A stretch of DNA of 64,000 nucleotides from Bacillota bacterium (GTDB taxonomy: Bacteria > Bacillota > Clostridia > Christensenellales > Pumilibacteraceae). Below the pieces are notes generated by a model that worked only from the letters and a program-made list of their open reading frames with translations, did no database searches and was not told the DNA's origin. Below, piece by piece: positions 32,213 to 41,008 of the stretch (position 1 is the stretch's first letter; each line of letters opens with the position of its first letter). The translations under genes and the position numbers were made by a program. Where the stretch lies: the NCBI GenBank assembly GCA_009777485.1, contig WRLT01000001.1, positions 1 to 64,000 of the forward strand, given 5' to 3'.

Positions 32213-33517
32213 TTATTCTGTTTTTTGTGTAAGTCCCTTCCTTTTTCGCTTAAAGGCAGGATGCTCAGACGCAAAGCCCGCGCCGCCGTGCCCTTGCCAT
32301 ATTTGGAAGTCGGTGCGCTTATGCTCTCTTAAATCGGGGTTGATATCAAAAAACATATCGTATTTGCGCAAAAACACTACGTCTGCGCAGCCGCGCTTAA
32401 TTTTCCACTCCCATTCTTCAAGGCTGCGGGTAAAGAAGTGCTTAACCCATGCAACCTCGTAAATATGGGCGTTGCTGTCGGGTACGATGTCTAGCTTTTT
32501 ATGATGCACGTTTACCGTTAAATCTTCGTACAGCAGTCTAGAACCGTGCAGGTTAAAACCGTTAGGTTTTAGCAGCGACGGACGGAACATAGATTTTCCT
32601 TGCATGATGTCCGAACTTATGTAGCGTCTGGTAAAACGCTGCATAGAGGGCTTGTCCTCGTAATAAACTTGTCCGTTGGCGTCTAAGCATTCCCACGAAA
32701 AGTACACCTGTCCCGCAGCAGAAAACTCTTGCAAAAAAGCTTTAAGCGGTATATCCAGCATAAAAAACTCGTCTAGGTCTATATTCATTACCCAGCGCGC
32801 CGTGTCGCGGTAGTTTTTAGCAAAATGATACGCCGCCTCGACTTGTTGGAATTTGTAATACGTCCGCCACGGAAAAACGCTAACCTTTGCCAAATGCGCT
32901 TCGGATAAAACCGTTTTTAAAAATGCGGGCAACGTATCCTCGTCGTTGTTGTCGTATATGTAGATATGGTCTATGCCTAAGTTGAGGTGATGCTCTATCC
33001 ACTCTTTAAAATACGGCTCTTCGCGGCGCGCGATACACTGAATAACTAGCTCATGCGGGTAATTTTTTACGTTGTCCGCCGCAATCCACTCTTCTTTGCT
33101 GAGTGTAGGCGATAGTACAACGGGCTTAAAAACATTTAGCTTTTTTTCGATTTCGTTGATTTTTTTACGGCACGCCGCACGGTTATGCTTTACCGCTTGA
33201 AACTCGCCGTTATCTATTAAGCCCTCGAAATGCTTAATCGAAAGATAATCTGTATCGGCTAAATATTGCTCGCATTCGCTAAGCGTAATTTTATCACGCT
33301 CGGCAGTTTTTTCGTCTACAAAATCTTGCAGCGGAAAGATATTGCCCTCATCGTCGAAGGTGTAGCACGAAATATCTAAATACATAGGATATTCGTTTTT
33401 TTCGTTATCTTCCTCGACATCGAAATACACAATGGACTCATCGTCTTCGGTTTCGTCTGTTACATAAACCAACTGACGCGTATAGTGATACTCAATTTTT
33501 TTGTACCTTTGTAACAT
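32213..33517 (-). CDS. GT92-family glycosyltransferase with N-terminal extension (second copy)
   Basis: 434 aa. Residues 1-150 form an acidic extension of unknown fold (DETEDDESIVYFDVEEDNE). Residues 155-420 are a GT92 domain: LVIQCIARREEPYFKEWIEH, IDHIYIYDNND, WVMNIDLDEFF with the DxD-type motif, VKHFFTRSLEEWEWKI. It lies between the receptor-binding gene and the holin, inside the tail operon, with GGAGGAG before the ATG. It could glycosylate the tail fibre or a cell-wall polymer. It shares its core with the 30930 gene but is clearly not a recent duplicate. Confidence 0.87.
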   Translation of the reverse strand: MLQRYKKIEYHYTRQLVYVTDETEDDESIVYFDVEEDNEKNEYPMYLDISCYTFDDEGNIFPLQDFVDEKTAERDKITLSECEQYLADTDYLSIKHFEGLIDNGEFQAVKHNRAACRKKINEIEKKLNVFKPVVLSPTLSKEEWIAADNVKNYPHELVIQCIARREEPYFKEWIEHHLNLGIDHIYIYDNNDEDTLPAFLKTVLSEAHLAKVSVFPWRTYYKFQQVEAAYHFAKNYRDTARWVMNIDLDEFFMLDIPLKAFLQEFSAAGQVYFSWECLDANGQVYYEDKPSMQRFTRRYISSDIMQGKSMFRPSLLKPNGFNLHGSRLLYEDLTVNVHHKKLDIVPDSNAHIYEVAWVKHFFTRSLEEWEWKIKRGCADVVFLRKYDMFFDINPDLREHKRTDFQIWQGHGGAGFASEHPAFKRKRKGLTQKTE

Positions 33518-33535
33518 ATTTTTTTGTACTCCTCC

Positions 33536-34192
33536 TTAATTTTTTGGTTGCAGCCCGAAAATCAGCACGGACGCAACGGTATATTCTGTAGGCATAGTTC
33601 CCGTAAACTTTATGTGAAAAGTTTTATAATCTTGATTATGGGTTATGTTGTACGGGCCCGTATACAGCTGCGCTTGCGTGTTTACTATTCTGCATGCCCC
33701 TACGCAGCCGCTTGTACCCGCATCCGACACTAGCTGTCCGCATCCGCTTCCTCCGTGACCTGGCCCTGGGCAGCTGCCCGCACCATTTGCAAAAAACTGA
33801 TAGTACGGACGGTAGTACACTTGGGTAAAAAGTGCGGTATAGGGTTTGCTGAACGCAACCGAAAAGCTGCGCTGCGTGTGGCTTAACGGAAAGCTTACAT
33901 ATTCTACGGCAAGACTGTATTTTCCTGATACCCCGCTGCCGCTTAAAACGTGCTCGTCGTTTAAAATGTGGTCTGCAATAGCGGCGGATATAGCATTTTC
34001 GTGCGCGTCTTCTTTGCCGTCATGCTCGCCTATTTTGTCGGGTATTTCTTGATTATACAAGTGCAAGATGCCGTTAATGATTTTGTTTACATCGTCGCAA
34101 AACAACGCGTCTGACGACTTAAATTCTTTTTCGCCATTGATACTTCTCGCAGTAAACTCAGATGCGCTAAATTTTTTATCTTGTTCTGACAT
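33536..34192 (-). CDS. Putative receptor-binding (tail-fibre) protein
   Basis: 218 aa. The N-terminus is helical (DDVNKIINGILHLYNQE), as in the shaft of small receptor-binding proteins. The second half is beta-rich and ends with a segment holding Gly/Cys turns (GSCPGPGHGGSGCGQLV, TSGCVGACRI). No catalytic motif. The position after the hub gene and before the holin is where siphophage and monocin fibre genes sit. The Cys-rich stretch is unusual for a fibre and may bind metal or form disulfides. The family is not recognised, so the role rests on context. Confidence 0.6.
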   Translation of the reverse strand: MSEQDKKFSASEFTARSINGEKEFKSSDALFCDDVNKIINGILHLYNQEIPDKIGEHDGKEDAHENAISAAIADHILNDEHVLSGSGVSGKYSLAVEYVSFPLSHTQRSFSVAFSKPYTALFTQVYYRPYYQFFANGAGSCPGPGHGGSGCGQLVSDAGTSGCVGACRIVNTQAQLYTGPYNITHNQDYKTFHIKFTGTMPTEYTVASVLIFGLQPKN

Positions 34193-34329
34193 TTATTTTC
34201 TCCTTTTTATTTATTTTTGCAATACAAACACCTGTGCGGTTGCAAAATCCGCACGTCTTAAAAAACTTGACTTTTTTACTTATTTTTGCCGCGCGCTACG
34301 CGATACCTCGCGCGGGTTATTGTAGAAGT
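34193..34329 (-). promoter_or_regulatory. Two hairpins before the receptor-binding gene
   Basis: Minus strand CCGCGCG...CGCGCGG followed by CAAAAATAAG, then GTGCGG-ATTTTGCAA-CCGCAC, and AAGGAG before the ATG. This may partly end transcription of the hub gene and set fibre expression separately. Confidence 0.4.
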
Positions 34330-35352
34330 TTACATTACGTAAATTTGCTCGTCTTTATACTCGTCTCCTACCAGTACGGAGATTCCCTCCGACCGCATAA
34401 AAAACTTACCGCTGTTTTCTAATACAAACTCGTTGCCCGTAATCATGTATTTGGTTTCGATGCCGAATTTGTCCTCTAAAACTAAATAATCGCCGATTGT
34501 TATGCGCGGGTCGCCTTGCCAGGTGATTTCAAAGGTTTCGCGCCCGTGCTTGTAACGGCTGATTACATGCTTTGCAATGGATTCGGCTAAATCGTTTTTT
34601 GCAACCTCGCCTTGCGCGTTTTTTTCTTCAATATACGCATCGTGCTGCAATAGCGTATTTTCGGGATATGTGTACGAAAACTTTTCCCGCGATGCTACCG
34701 AATCTACGTCTGTTTCTATAATTTTTGCTGTTTTTTCTGCCTTTAACGCTCCGCCCGTAAGCTTATAGCGCCAGTTTAGAAAGTCGTACCTCCAAATAGA
34801 ACGCTTGCTGTCTTGAAAAGCGGCTGCTAGTTCCTTGTTAAAGCGGATACTATATTTTATCTCTTTGCCTACTATAATCGTTTTTATGACAGGCTGCGTA
34901 AATACGGGAGTCCATAAGGTAAGAGAGGTTTTCTCGTTAAATTTTCGCACTTTTGCAATCTGCACCTCGCATTCTAATTTATGGCGCGGTACGGTTATTC
35001 CGTCATCATCGTCATCATGATTACGCGTTTCATCCTTTAAAAGAATATCCTCATTTTCCCTTGCATTTTTTTTCAACTTGCCGTAAGTCCAGCTGTCAAA
35101 TTCGTCTTGCTTTTTATCATCTAAGCCTTTTTTTAACTCTTCTTTATCTAAATCCGTCGCTGTTTTAAAATCTGTTGCCACGCTAAACTGTCTTTCTTCT
35201 GTTATAATGTCGCACGGCGTTACCTCTACGTGGTTTATCACGTTTTTGCCGCTGTCTGTAATTTTTAAGCCGTAATACTCACCAAACTTTAACCGTAATA
35301 ACTTAGGTTTGTTGGTTGGTATTGCGTATTCAATTGTTAAATTTTGTTTCAT
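34330..35352 (-). CDS. Tail hub / Tal-like protein, C-terminal half
   Basis: 340 aa. It opens with NLTIEYAIPTNKPKLLRLKFG, which in single-piece hub proteins normally follows a segment like the end of the 36331 gene. The C-terminal part (IAKHVISRYKHGRETFEITW, RITIGDYLVLEDKFG, YMITGNEFVLENSG) is a beta-barrel of the kind that ends siphophage hub proteins. It follows the lipoprotein gene by 9 nt and has no ribosome site. The separation from its presumed N-terminal half by a lipoprotein gene with its own promoter suggests an insertion split the hub gene. Confidence 0.6.
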   Translation of the reverse strand: MKQNLTIEYAIPTNKPKLLRLKFGEYYGLKITDSGKNVINHVEVTPCDIITEERQFSVATDFKTATDLDKEELKKGLDDKKQDEFDSWTYGKLKKNARENEDILLKDETRNHDDDDDGITVPRHKLECEVQIAKVRKFNEKTSLTLWTPVFTQPVIKTIIVGKEIKYSIRFNKELAAAFQDSKRSIWRYDFLNWRYKLTGGALKAEKTAKIIETDVDSVASREKFSYTYPENTLLQHDAYIEEKNAQGEVAKNDLAESIAKHVISRYKHGRETFEITWQGDPRITIGDYLVLEDKFGIETKYMITGNEFVLENSGKFFMRSEGISVLVGDEYKDEQIYVM

Positions 35353-35361
35353 TATGTCTAT

Positions 35362-36087
35362 TTACCAAATATTGACAATTATTACCTCCGTTACGTTAGT
35401 TCTTAGCTCATTGGACAGAAAAACATAACCTAATACTCTTCTTGGGGTAGATGTGAAAACATAATTTATTATTGTATCATTGCTACCAAAGCTAGTATGT
35501 CCTAAATACTTTCCTGTTGAATCTAAGAAAGCTACCGAAACTTGATATCTAACTCCTGTTGCAGGAATCCGATTTTCAATGCTTATGACACTGAGTTCTA
35601 CGTGGGCATAGTGTTGATTTATACTATCAAACTCAAATGATGTTACTTGCAGTCCTGGAAAACTATGGTGTTTAGTAAGGTTAATTTGTACCGTTTCTTG
35701 AATAAAACCTCCTGTTGCATTTGCGATTTTGCTGCTAACGGTTATCGTTGCCATACCGATACCCCTAAATGTGATTAAACCGTTTGTGTCTACGGTTGCT
35801 ACGGCAGCACTGTTAGAAGTAAAGGTAATGTCTTCGCTTGTGGCAACACGCAATGCCTCGTCTACATACTTGATGTTTGCAAAAATTTGCGCTGTTTCGT
35901 CCATTCCCCAAATACTTGAAATGCTTTTGGGGCTTGTTACGGTAATGCTTTGCGCTACTGGATTAGACGTTGGATTGCCGTTTGGATTGCCGTTCGGGGG
36001 TTGGTCAACAGACCCACCGCAGCCTACAAACAACGCCATACCTAGCAAACACACTACACCTGCCATAATCGCGAACAACTTTTTCAT
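35362..36087 (-). CDS. Lipoprotein with Ig-like (BIG2) domain, cargo gene in tail locus
   Basis: 241 aa. The signal peptide ends ALFVGC. A Asn/Pro/Gly linker is followed by a BIG2 domain (SITVTSPKSISSIWGMDETA, ITFTSNSAAVATVDTNGLI, IGMATITVSS) and a beta-rich C-terminal region. It has its own promoter, a GGAGGT ribosome site and an AT-rich upstream region unlike the compact tail genes around it. This is how phage 'moron' genes look, cargo expressed independently of the structural operon. It may be displayed on the host cell, for example to shield the surface; that is inference. Confidence 0.85.
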   Translation of the reverse strand: MKKLFAIMAGVVCLLGMALFVGCGGSVDQPPNGNPNGNPTSNPVAQSITVTSPKSISSIWGMDETAQIFANIKYVDEALRVATSEDITFTSNSAAVATVDTNGLITFRGIGMATITVSSKIANATGGFIQETVQINLTKHHSFPGLQVTSFEFDSINQHYAHVELSVISIENRIPATGVRYQVSVAFLDSTGKYLGHTSFGSNDTIINYVFTSTPRRVLGYVFLSNELRTNVTEVIIVNIW

Positions 36088-36165
36088 TTTTTAAACCTCC
36101 GTTTGGTAATCTTACTATAATATAGATGCCATCATATAGATTAATGCTACATTTTGACAAGATAT

Positions 36166-36195
36166 AGTATACAATAAGTAAATACAAAATGGCAA
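36166..36195 (-). promoter_or_regulatory. Promoter of the cargo lipoprotein
   Basis: Minus strand TTGCCA (36195-36190), 18 bp, TATACT (36171-36166). Three tandem GAATTATTTT-like units lie just upstream (36208-36236). Confidence 0.65.
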
Positions 36196-36330
36196 GTGTT
36201 TATATATTGAATTATTTTGAATTATTTTGAATTACCTTGTTTACTTTTGGATTACCAATATTTGTAATTTTTGGGTAGTGCATTTTACGCATTGTGTTTA
36301 CCATTTTTTGGAAATTTTTTAGGTTTTACT

Positions 36331-37920
36331 TTATAGTTGCTTTATTTTATCTATAATCAATACGTCCTCCCTGTTAATATAGGTGTGCACTAAATCTATA
36401 TCGCACATTTTTTGCAGCGCTGCCCAAAGACTGGATTCGTCTAAATAGCCTTTTTCTATCACGCGGTTTTTCATAGCGTTTTCTGCAACCTCTGTGATTT
36501 TATACAGCATGCTGTTGTCTATATGCGGCTCGTCTAGCCCTACTGTTTCGGGGCCGCCTTTCGCAATTAGCTCGGCGCGGCGCATAATATCCCAAGCCAG
36601 GTCTAATTTTTCAATTTTTTGCAGATTTTCATCTACCAGTCTTTTGTAACCAGGATAGGTGTTATCTTTAAAACGGTGTAATCTATCCTGTGTTTTAAAG
36701 CGCGCTACGCTTTTAACCTCGTCAAACTCTATATCGGTGATGTAGTGCGTGGCAAGCAGCACGTACGGGGGGTCGGTGGGTGCAAACTGTACAGGGTTTA
36801 AATCTTTATCGTTTACCGTTCCTTTATCTTCGCCGCTTTCGCGCGTGGGCGGAGTAAAATAATTATGCGCCTTTACAAAATACTCTACCTTTAAGCCTGT
36901 TTTTAATACGTCTGCAAATTTTAGCGAATCAAACATTTTATCTAGGTTGACTAATGAAATTTGACCCGTGTTGCTTTGTACGCCGTAGTTTGCTTTGCCG
37001 ATTCCGCTGCATAGGTATTCGTTTACGGAAAAGCTTTGCAGCATGTCGCGGCTAGTGTATTCGGTAATTCCGCCCGCTATATCTGCATTGTGGAAAAAGT
37101 ACAGGATTTTTGCGCAAGTAGGCTTAGTGTAAAATGTTTCGTTCGTTCCTCCGGCATTTTGTAAATTAATTGCAGTAGGGTTTAGCGTTGCTGCCTCCTC
37201 TACGCCCCATCGGGTTATGCGTAGCTCTACCCGCGTGCATAATCCGCGATTTACCTTAATGGAAACGCGTGAGGCACGGTTGTTTGTTCTGATTTCTTTA
37301 AACCTAAGTTCCTCTTCGCCCTTATCATTAAGCCCGTACACGCATAGACTGAAATCTATGGGAAATTCGTTTGCGTGTGCGCAAATCAGCCAGTTGGCTA
37401 TGCTGTGCGTACCCTCAAAGGTATATAGCAGCCGTACAGGTTTTTCAAATATGCCGTTTTCATTGCAAGCTGCATCGCTCATCCAGCTTACTGCCGAATC
37501 TTTGCCGATTAGATTTAAGCCGTTATTGCCAAAGCGGGTTTTGCCGTCTAGGTGGAGGTACGCCGTGCGTACTTGTGTGTCGTTTGCGCTTGTGCGCCCT
37601 GCGTTAAACGCCTCGGACGAATACAGTTGGCTAAACGCATCAAAGGAGTTGTTTAGCGCGTTAAAGCGTATGACTGATTTTTTTTCGTTGCGCATGGGCG
37701 TATTGCCGATGTTGAGGTCTAATGTATTGTTATTAAAATTCGTTGCGTCGCTAAACTGTCCTGTTCCGCTTTTACTCTCGTCGAAAAACTTTTTATCTAC
37801 CGGCTCGTAATGCACCTTTATTTTATGTTCTAGGGCGCGCTGGGCGTATAAATAGTCGTTAGGCTTGCGGAGTATCGGGTTAAGTTCGAACTCTATTTCT
37901 TTAAATGCTAAATTTGACAT
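36331..37920 (-). CDS. Tail hub / Tal-like protein, N-terminal part
   Basis: 529 aa. A long beta-rich protein with an inner galactose-binding-like segment (residues 100-260: KTRFGNNGLNLIGKDSAVSW, VELRITRWGVEEA) followed by a hub-like part: NYGVQSNTGQISLVNLDKMF, YVLLATHYITDIEFDEVKSV and near the end LWAALQKMCDIDLVHTYINR then EDVLIIDKI. The last block is typical of the middle of siphophage hub proteins, not of their ends. It starts 4 bp after the distal tail gene. Together with the 34330 gene it would make a normal-length hub. Confidence 0.65.
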   Translation of the reverse strand: MSNLAFKEIEFELNPILRKPNDYLYAQRALEHKIKVHYEPVDKKFFDESKSGTGQFSDATNFNNNTLDLNIGNTPMRNEKKSVIRFNALNNSFDAFSQLYSSEAFNAGRTSANDTQVRTAYLHLDGKTRFGNNGLNLIGKDSAVSWMSDAACNENGIFEKPVRLLYTFEGTHSIANWLICAHANEFPIDFSLCVYGLNDKGEEELRFKEIRTNNRASRVSIKVNRGLCTRVELRITRWGVEEAATLNPTAINLQNAGGTNETFYTKPTCAKILYFFHNADIAGGITEYTSRDMLQSFSVNEYLCSGIGKANYGVQSNTGQISLVNLDKMFDSLKFADVLKTGLKVEYFVKAHNYFTPPTRESGEDKGTVNDKDLNPVQFAPTDPPYVLLATHYITDIEFDEVKSVARFKTQDRLHRFKDNTYPGYKRLVDENLQKIEKLDLAWDIMRRAELIAKGGPETVGLDEPHIDNSMLYKITEVAENAMKNRVIEKGYLDESSLWAALQKMCDIDLVHTYINREDVLIIDKIKQL

Positions 37921-37924
37921 ATGT

Positions 37925-38497
37925 TCACCTCTCTAAAAAAACCAGCGAAACGCCCTCGTAGCCTATCATAAGCGGCATGGCTTGCTTAGACGGGCTATCG
38001 GATAACACGTCAACCTCTTGCGGGGTGTGGTATACCACTACCTTTCCTGTATATTTGCCCTCTAAGTATGCATCCATTTCGGCAAGCTGCGGCTGTAATT
38101 TGCCGTTTTCTGCTTGATAAAACGCATCGTTAGGGTTTAGAGATTTTATTTTATAATACAGGATAGGCTGATGCTTATCGTTAAAATTAATGCACAGCAG
38201 GTCAAGCAGCGATTTGTATTGCTGCTGCGTAAGAAACTGCCAGCCCACCGTTACCTTTCGCTTTTTATTGACGTACTCTAAAAATAAATCTCCTTTGGCG
38301 TTTTTTTCTTGATTAGCAATTACCGTACCTTCCCAGTCTACCGATGTCGGGTTTGGTATGTTGTTTTTTGCAAGTGTTCGGCTGTCTACGCCTTGCGATT
38401 CAAAAGAAACCGCTCGTGAAATATTGGAAAAAAAGATGGTTCCAGGCGTTATTTCTATCATTTTTAAGCTGTCTGTGTTGTTTATCATGTTGCTCAC
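37925..38497 (-). CDS. Distal-tail-like protein
   Basis: 190 aa. It follows the tape measure gene (4-bp overlap) and precedes the hub, the place of the distal tail protein in siphophages. The sequence contains RKVTVGWQFLTQQQYKSLLDL and DKHQPILYYKIKSL, beta-strand pairs like those of phage tail-adaptor proteins. No clear family name; the position gives most of the support. Confidence 0.6.
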   Translation of the reverse strand: MSNMINNTDSLKMIEITPGTIFFSNISRAVSFESQGVDSRTLAKNNIPNPTSVDWEGTVIANQEKNAKGDLFLEYVNKKRKVTVGWQFLTQQQYKSLLDLLCINFNDKHQPILYYKIKSLNPNDAFYQAENGKLQPQLAEMDAYLEGKYTGKVVVYHTPQEVDVLSDSPSKQAMPLMIGYEGVSLVFLER

Positions 38498-40239
38498 CTA
38501 TATACGGCATCTGCGCGCAGCACGCCGTACCCTTCGTTATTTAATGCGTCCACAAAATCTCTTACGGTAGTTTCGGCTAGCTGACGGCCGTCTATGTGCA
38601 GCTGAACCGTAAGGTCTTTGCCGCCGCCTCCGCCGCCCGACTGATTTAAAGCACCCATGCCCGCTAATACCGCGTTGGCGATATCGGCTTTCATTTCGGC
38701 AAATTGAGGGCTTTCGCCTAGCGGTACTACAGCCTCTGGGTATCTGCCCTCGCCTACCATTGCCATAGTAGGGCTGTCTACTACGCCGCCCGTTGCCATA
38801 GCGGGTATTAATGTTTTAACTAATAACGCACCCGCGATTGCCGCCGCAACCGTAATTCCACCCATAATAAGGTTGGATAAAATGGCTTTCGCTGCCAACA
38901 GAGGATTGAGAATTGCAAGCTGCTTGCATTGATTTTTCATTGCGTTAGTTATTTTGTCTAGTCCTGTGGCTATTTTTTCTAGGAAAAATGACATAGCTAT
39001 CAGTATCAAAGCAAAAACGCCGAACGCAATTACAAAACCGATGCTCATAATTTCTTGAAGCTTTTGCATATTTTCTACAAACGGACCCATTTGCTCGTTT
39101 ATTTTTTCTAGACCCATTGCCATTAAAAACATGGCTACGCCCAGCAGAATAAACAATAATATCCCCCAAATGTTTTCGCCGATTAACGCCAAGCATTCAA
39201 TAAATGCGGGCATGATTTCTATTAGGGCGGTTAAGCCTAATGCAACGTTTACTAAGCCCTCGCCCGCTGCCTTAATCCCCTCGCCTAAAAGCCCTAAAAC
39301 AATAAGTATCCCTATAAATATCAACAATTCGGGCAGATACGCAAGAATGCCTGACATATTTATGGCCATTTCCAGCATAGCCGTACCCAGTGCAGGAAGC
39401 AGCGGAATAAGCATAGCAATCGCCGTAACAATGCTTTGTAAGCCTTCGCCGAAAACCGACATGGCATCGGCAATTGATTTCATTCCCTCGCCTACCGCTT
39501 GAATGGCCTCGCCTGCGGGCACTAAATCCTCTCCGATAAGCGAAAGCCCGTACAATGCCGCGCCGAATACCGCAATATGAGGTATGTACATAAATACGCC
39601 GTCTAACGCAACGCACATTTCCATAAAACCTTTTGCGGCCGCAGGAAGCGCGGTTGCAAGACCGTTTAGGGCGTCTACCGCCCCGTTAAGGCCCTTAGCA
39701 ATATCCATAACACCGCCGCCGATATCCTTAAAGCCGCAGCCGATATCTTTAAAGCCCGAACCTACGTCTTTCATACCGCTGCCGATATCTTTAAAGCCCG
39801 AACCGATGTCTTTTGCCGCACTGCCCGCCGCGCTAGCCGCGCCCTCGAAACTCGCGCTGATATTTGCAGTGATATCTACGACTTCTGCGCTGATATCACC
39901 GGTATTAATTTCTGTGTCAATAATTACAGCGGTTTGATTTCCGCTAAATTTATCCGCGCTTTTCGAAAAATTCGTTACGGATGTATTAGTGGTTTGAACC
40001 GTCTTTTGAAAATTATTGAACACTGCTTGCATATCGAGAATTTTTTGCACAAATAAGTCAAAATTAGAGGCTTTTGCAATCGCTTCTAATTTTTGAAAGG
40101 AGTCGATTGCGCCTTGCATATCCATCTTGCTAAGGTCGATGGTTATGTTATTATTGGTAGTCTTAATCTCTTGCTCTACATGCTTTGTAGAATAACTTTT
40201 ACTATTATCAATAGATTGATTAATTTGATTTTTAGCCAT
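38494..40239 (-). CDS. Tape measure protein
   Basis: 581 aa. An N-terminal coiled coil (SIDNSKSYSTKHVEQEIKTT) leads into repeats of KDIGSGF/KDVGSGF, then a middle with many hydrophobic helices (ILLFILLGVAMFLMAMGLEKI), then a Gly-rich end (ALNQSGGGGGGKDLTVQLHI) where phage tape measures carry the same VDSPTMAMVGEGRYPEAVVPL motif. This PTMAMVGE-GxxEAVVPL block is very common in siphophage tape measures. It sets tail length; by the usual 0.15 nm per residue that would be roughly 85-90 nm, a short tail. It overlaps the distal-tail gene. Confidence 0.88.
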   Translation of the reverse strand: MAKNQINQSIDNSKSYSTKHVEQEIKTTNNNITIDLSKMDMQGAIDSFQKLEAIAKASNFDLFVQKILDMQAVFNNFQKTVQTTNTSVTNFSKSADKFSGNQTAVIIDTEINTGDISAEVVDITANISASFEGAASAAGSAAKDIGSGFKDIGSGMKDVGSGFKDIGCGFKDIGGGVMDIAKGLNGAVDALNGLATALPAAAKGFMEMCVALDGVFMYIPHIAVFGAALYGLSLIGEDLVPAGEAIQAVGEGMKSIADAMSVFGEGLQSIVTAIAMLIPLLPALGTAMLEMAINMSGILAYLPELLIFIGILIVLGLLGEGIKAAGEGLVNVALGLTALIEIMPAFIECLALIGENIWGILLFILLGVAMFLMAMGLEKINEQMGPFVENMQKLQEIMSIGFVIAFGVFALILIAMSFFLEKIATGLDKITNAMKNQCKQLAILNPLLAAKAILSNLIMGGITVAAAIAGALLVKTLIPAMATGGVVDSPTMAMVGEGRYPEAVVPLGESPQFAEMKADIANAVLAGMGALNQSGGGGGGKDLTVQLHIDGRQLAETTVRDFVDALNNEGYGVLRADAVYR

Positions 40240-40245
40240 CTAGTA

Positions 40246-40575
40246 TCACAGCTCCTTTTCTAATTCTTTCAGTTTTTCGATATCCTTTAAGCCGTCTTCT
40301 AAGCTTTGCTTTTTGGCGTATAGCTTTTTGATAAGGTCGTTAGGGTTTTTGGCTTTTCTTCCGCTGTTGGTATAATACGCGGCATAGTATCCGGTAAAGA
40401 TTGCTTGCGCAATATCATTTTTTTGCTTTTCTTGAATCGTCGAAACGTAGACGTTAAATTCCCACAGTTCTAAATCCCAAACCTCGCGCGGCGTTAAGCC
40501 TGCAAACGCACCGCTTTTTATTACCTCTACCCAATCGAACCCTTGCTTGCTTGTAGCTCCCGATTGCGTTGCAGC
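40246..40575 (-). CDS. Tail chaperone extension made by -1 frameshift (gpT-like part)
   Basis: From the slippery site to TGA at 40246 the -1 frame has 109 sense codons and no start codon, so it can be made only as an extension of the 40527 gene. It reads ATSKQGFDWVEVIKSGAFAG, then LTPREVWDLELWEFNVYVST and a Lys-rich helical end (KKLYAKKQSLEDGLKDIEKL). The fusion would have 214 aa. This is the G/GT arrangement of lambda-like tails. The long product bridges tail tube subunits and tape measure during assembly. Confidence 0.85.
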   Translation of the reverse strand, partial: AATQSGATSKQGFDWVEVIKSGAFAGLTPREVWDLELWEFNVYVSTIQEKQKNDIAQAIFTGYYAAYYTNSGRKAKNPNDLIKKLYAKKQSLEDGLKDIEKLKELEKEL

Positions 40576-40889
40576 TTTTTTTGAATTCGGTCTTGCACCT
40601 CCTCATCGGATAGTCCTGGATACTGCAACGCATAAAAGAATTTTTCTAAGTATTCCATAAGGTCACCTATCCCCAAATACTCCTCGCACAAATCCATAAA
40701 AGCGGACTCGCTTAAATGGGCGTCCGCTTTGCGCGCGCCTACGTAAAGCAGCTTGATTTGCTGTTCGACTTTCATAGCCGAAACGGTATTTACAACCTCG
40801 TAAAACGATTTACTAAACGCTTTTTCTATTTCGCGGATAGTACCGAGTGTTGTTTTTACCTCGTAGTCTTTGTCTAGTTTGATAAACAT
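40527..40889 (-). CDS. Tail assembly chaperone (gpG-like, upstream frame)
   Basis: 120 aa, helical and acidic (VKTTLGTIREIEKAFSKSFY, MDLCEEYLGIGDLMEYLEKF). It lies between the tail tube gene and the tape measure, as in siphophages and F-type tailocins. At codons 103-105 the mRNA reads A AAA AAG (40581-40575), the most efficient known -1 slippery heptamer. Most ribosomes end at the stop at 40527; some shift into the frame described at 40246-40575. GGAGG-type bases precede the ATG. Confidence 0.85.
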   Translation of the reverse strand: MFIKLDKDYEVKTTLGTIREIEKAFSKSFYEVVNTVSAMKVEQQIKLLYVGARKADAHLSESAFMDLCEEYLGIGDLMEYLEKFFYALQYPGLSDEEVQDRIQKKLQRNRELQASKGSIG

Positions 40890-41008
40890 TTTACTCCTCC
40901 TAAAAAGTAATTTTTGTTGGTAAGGCTGGTCGGTCTTGCCCGAAATTGCCCCGAAGGGGCTTTGTTTAGGAAAGGTACAAAGCCCGAAAACCCCGAAAGA
41001 AGTTGTTA

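Noticed and set aside
37217-37810. 197-codon plus-strand frame
   Set aside because: Antisense to the hub gene, with no promoter or ribosome site.
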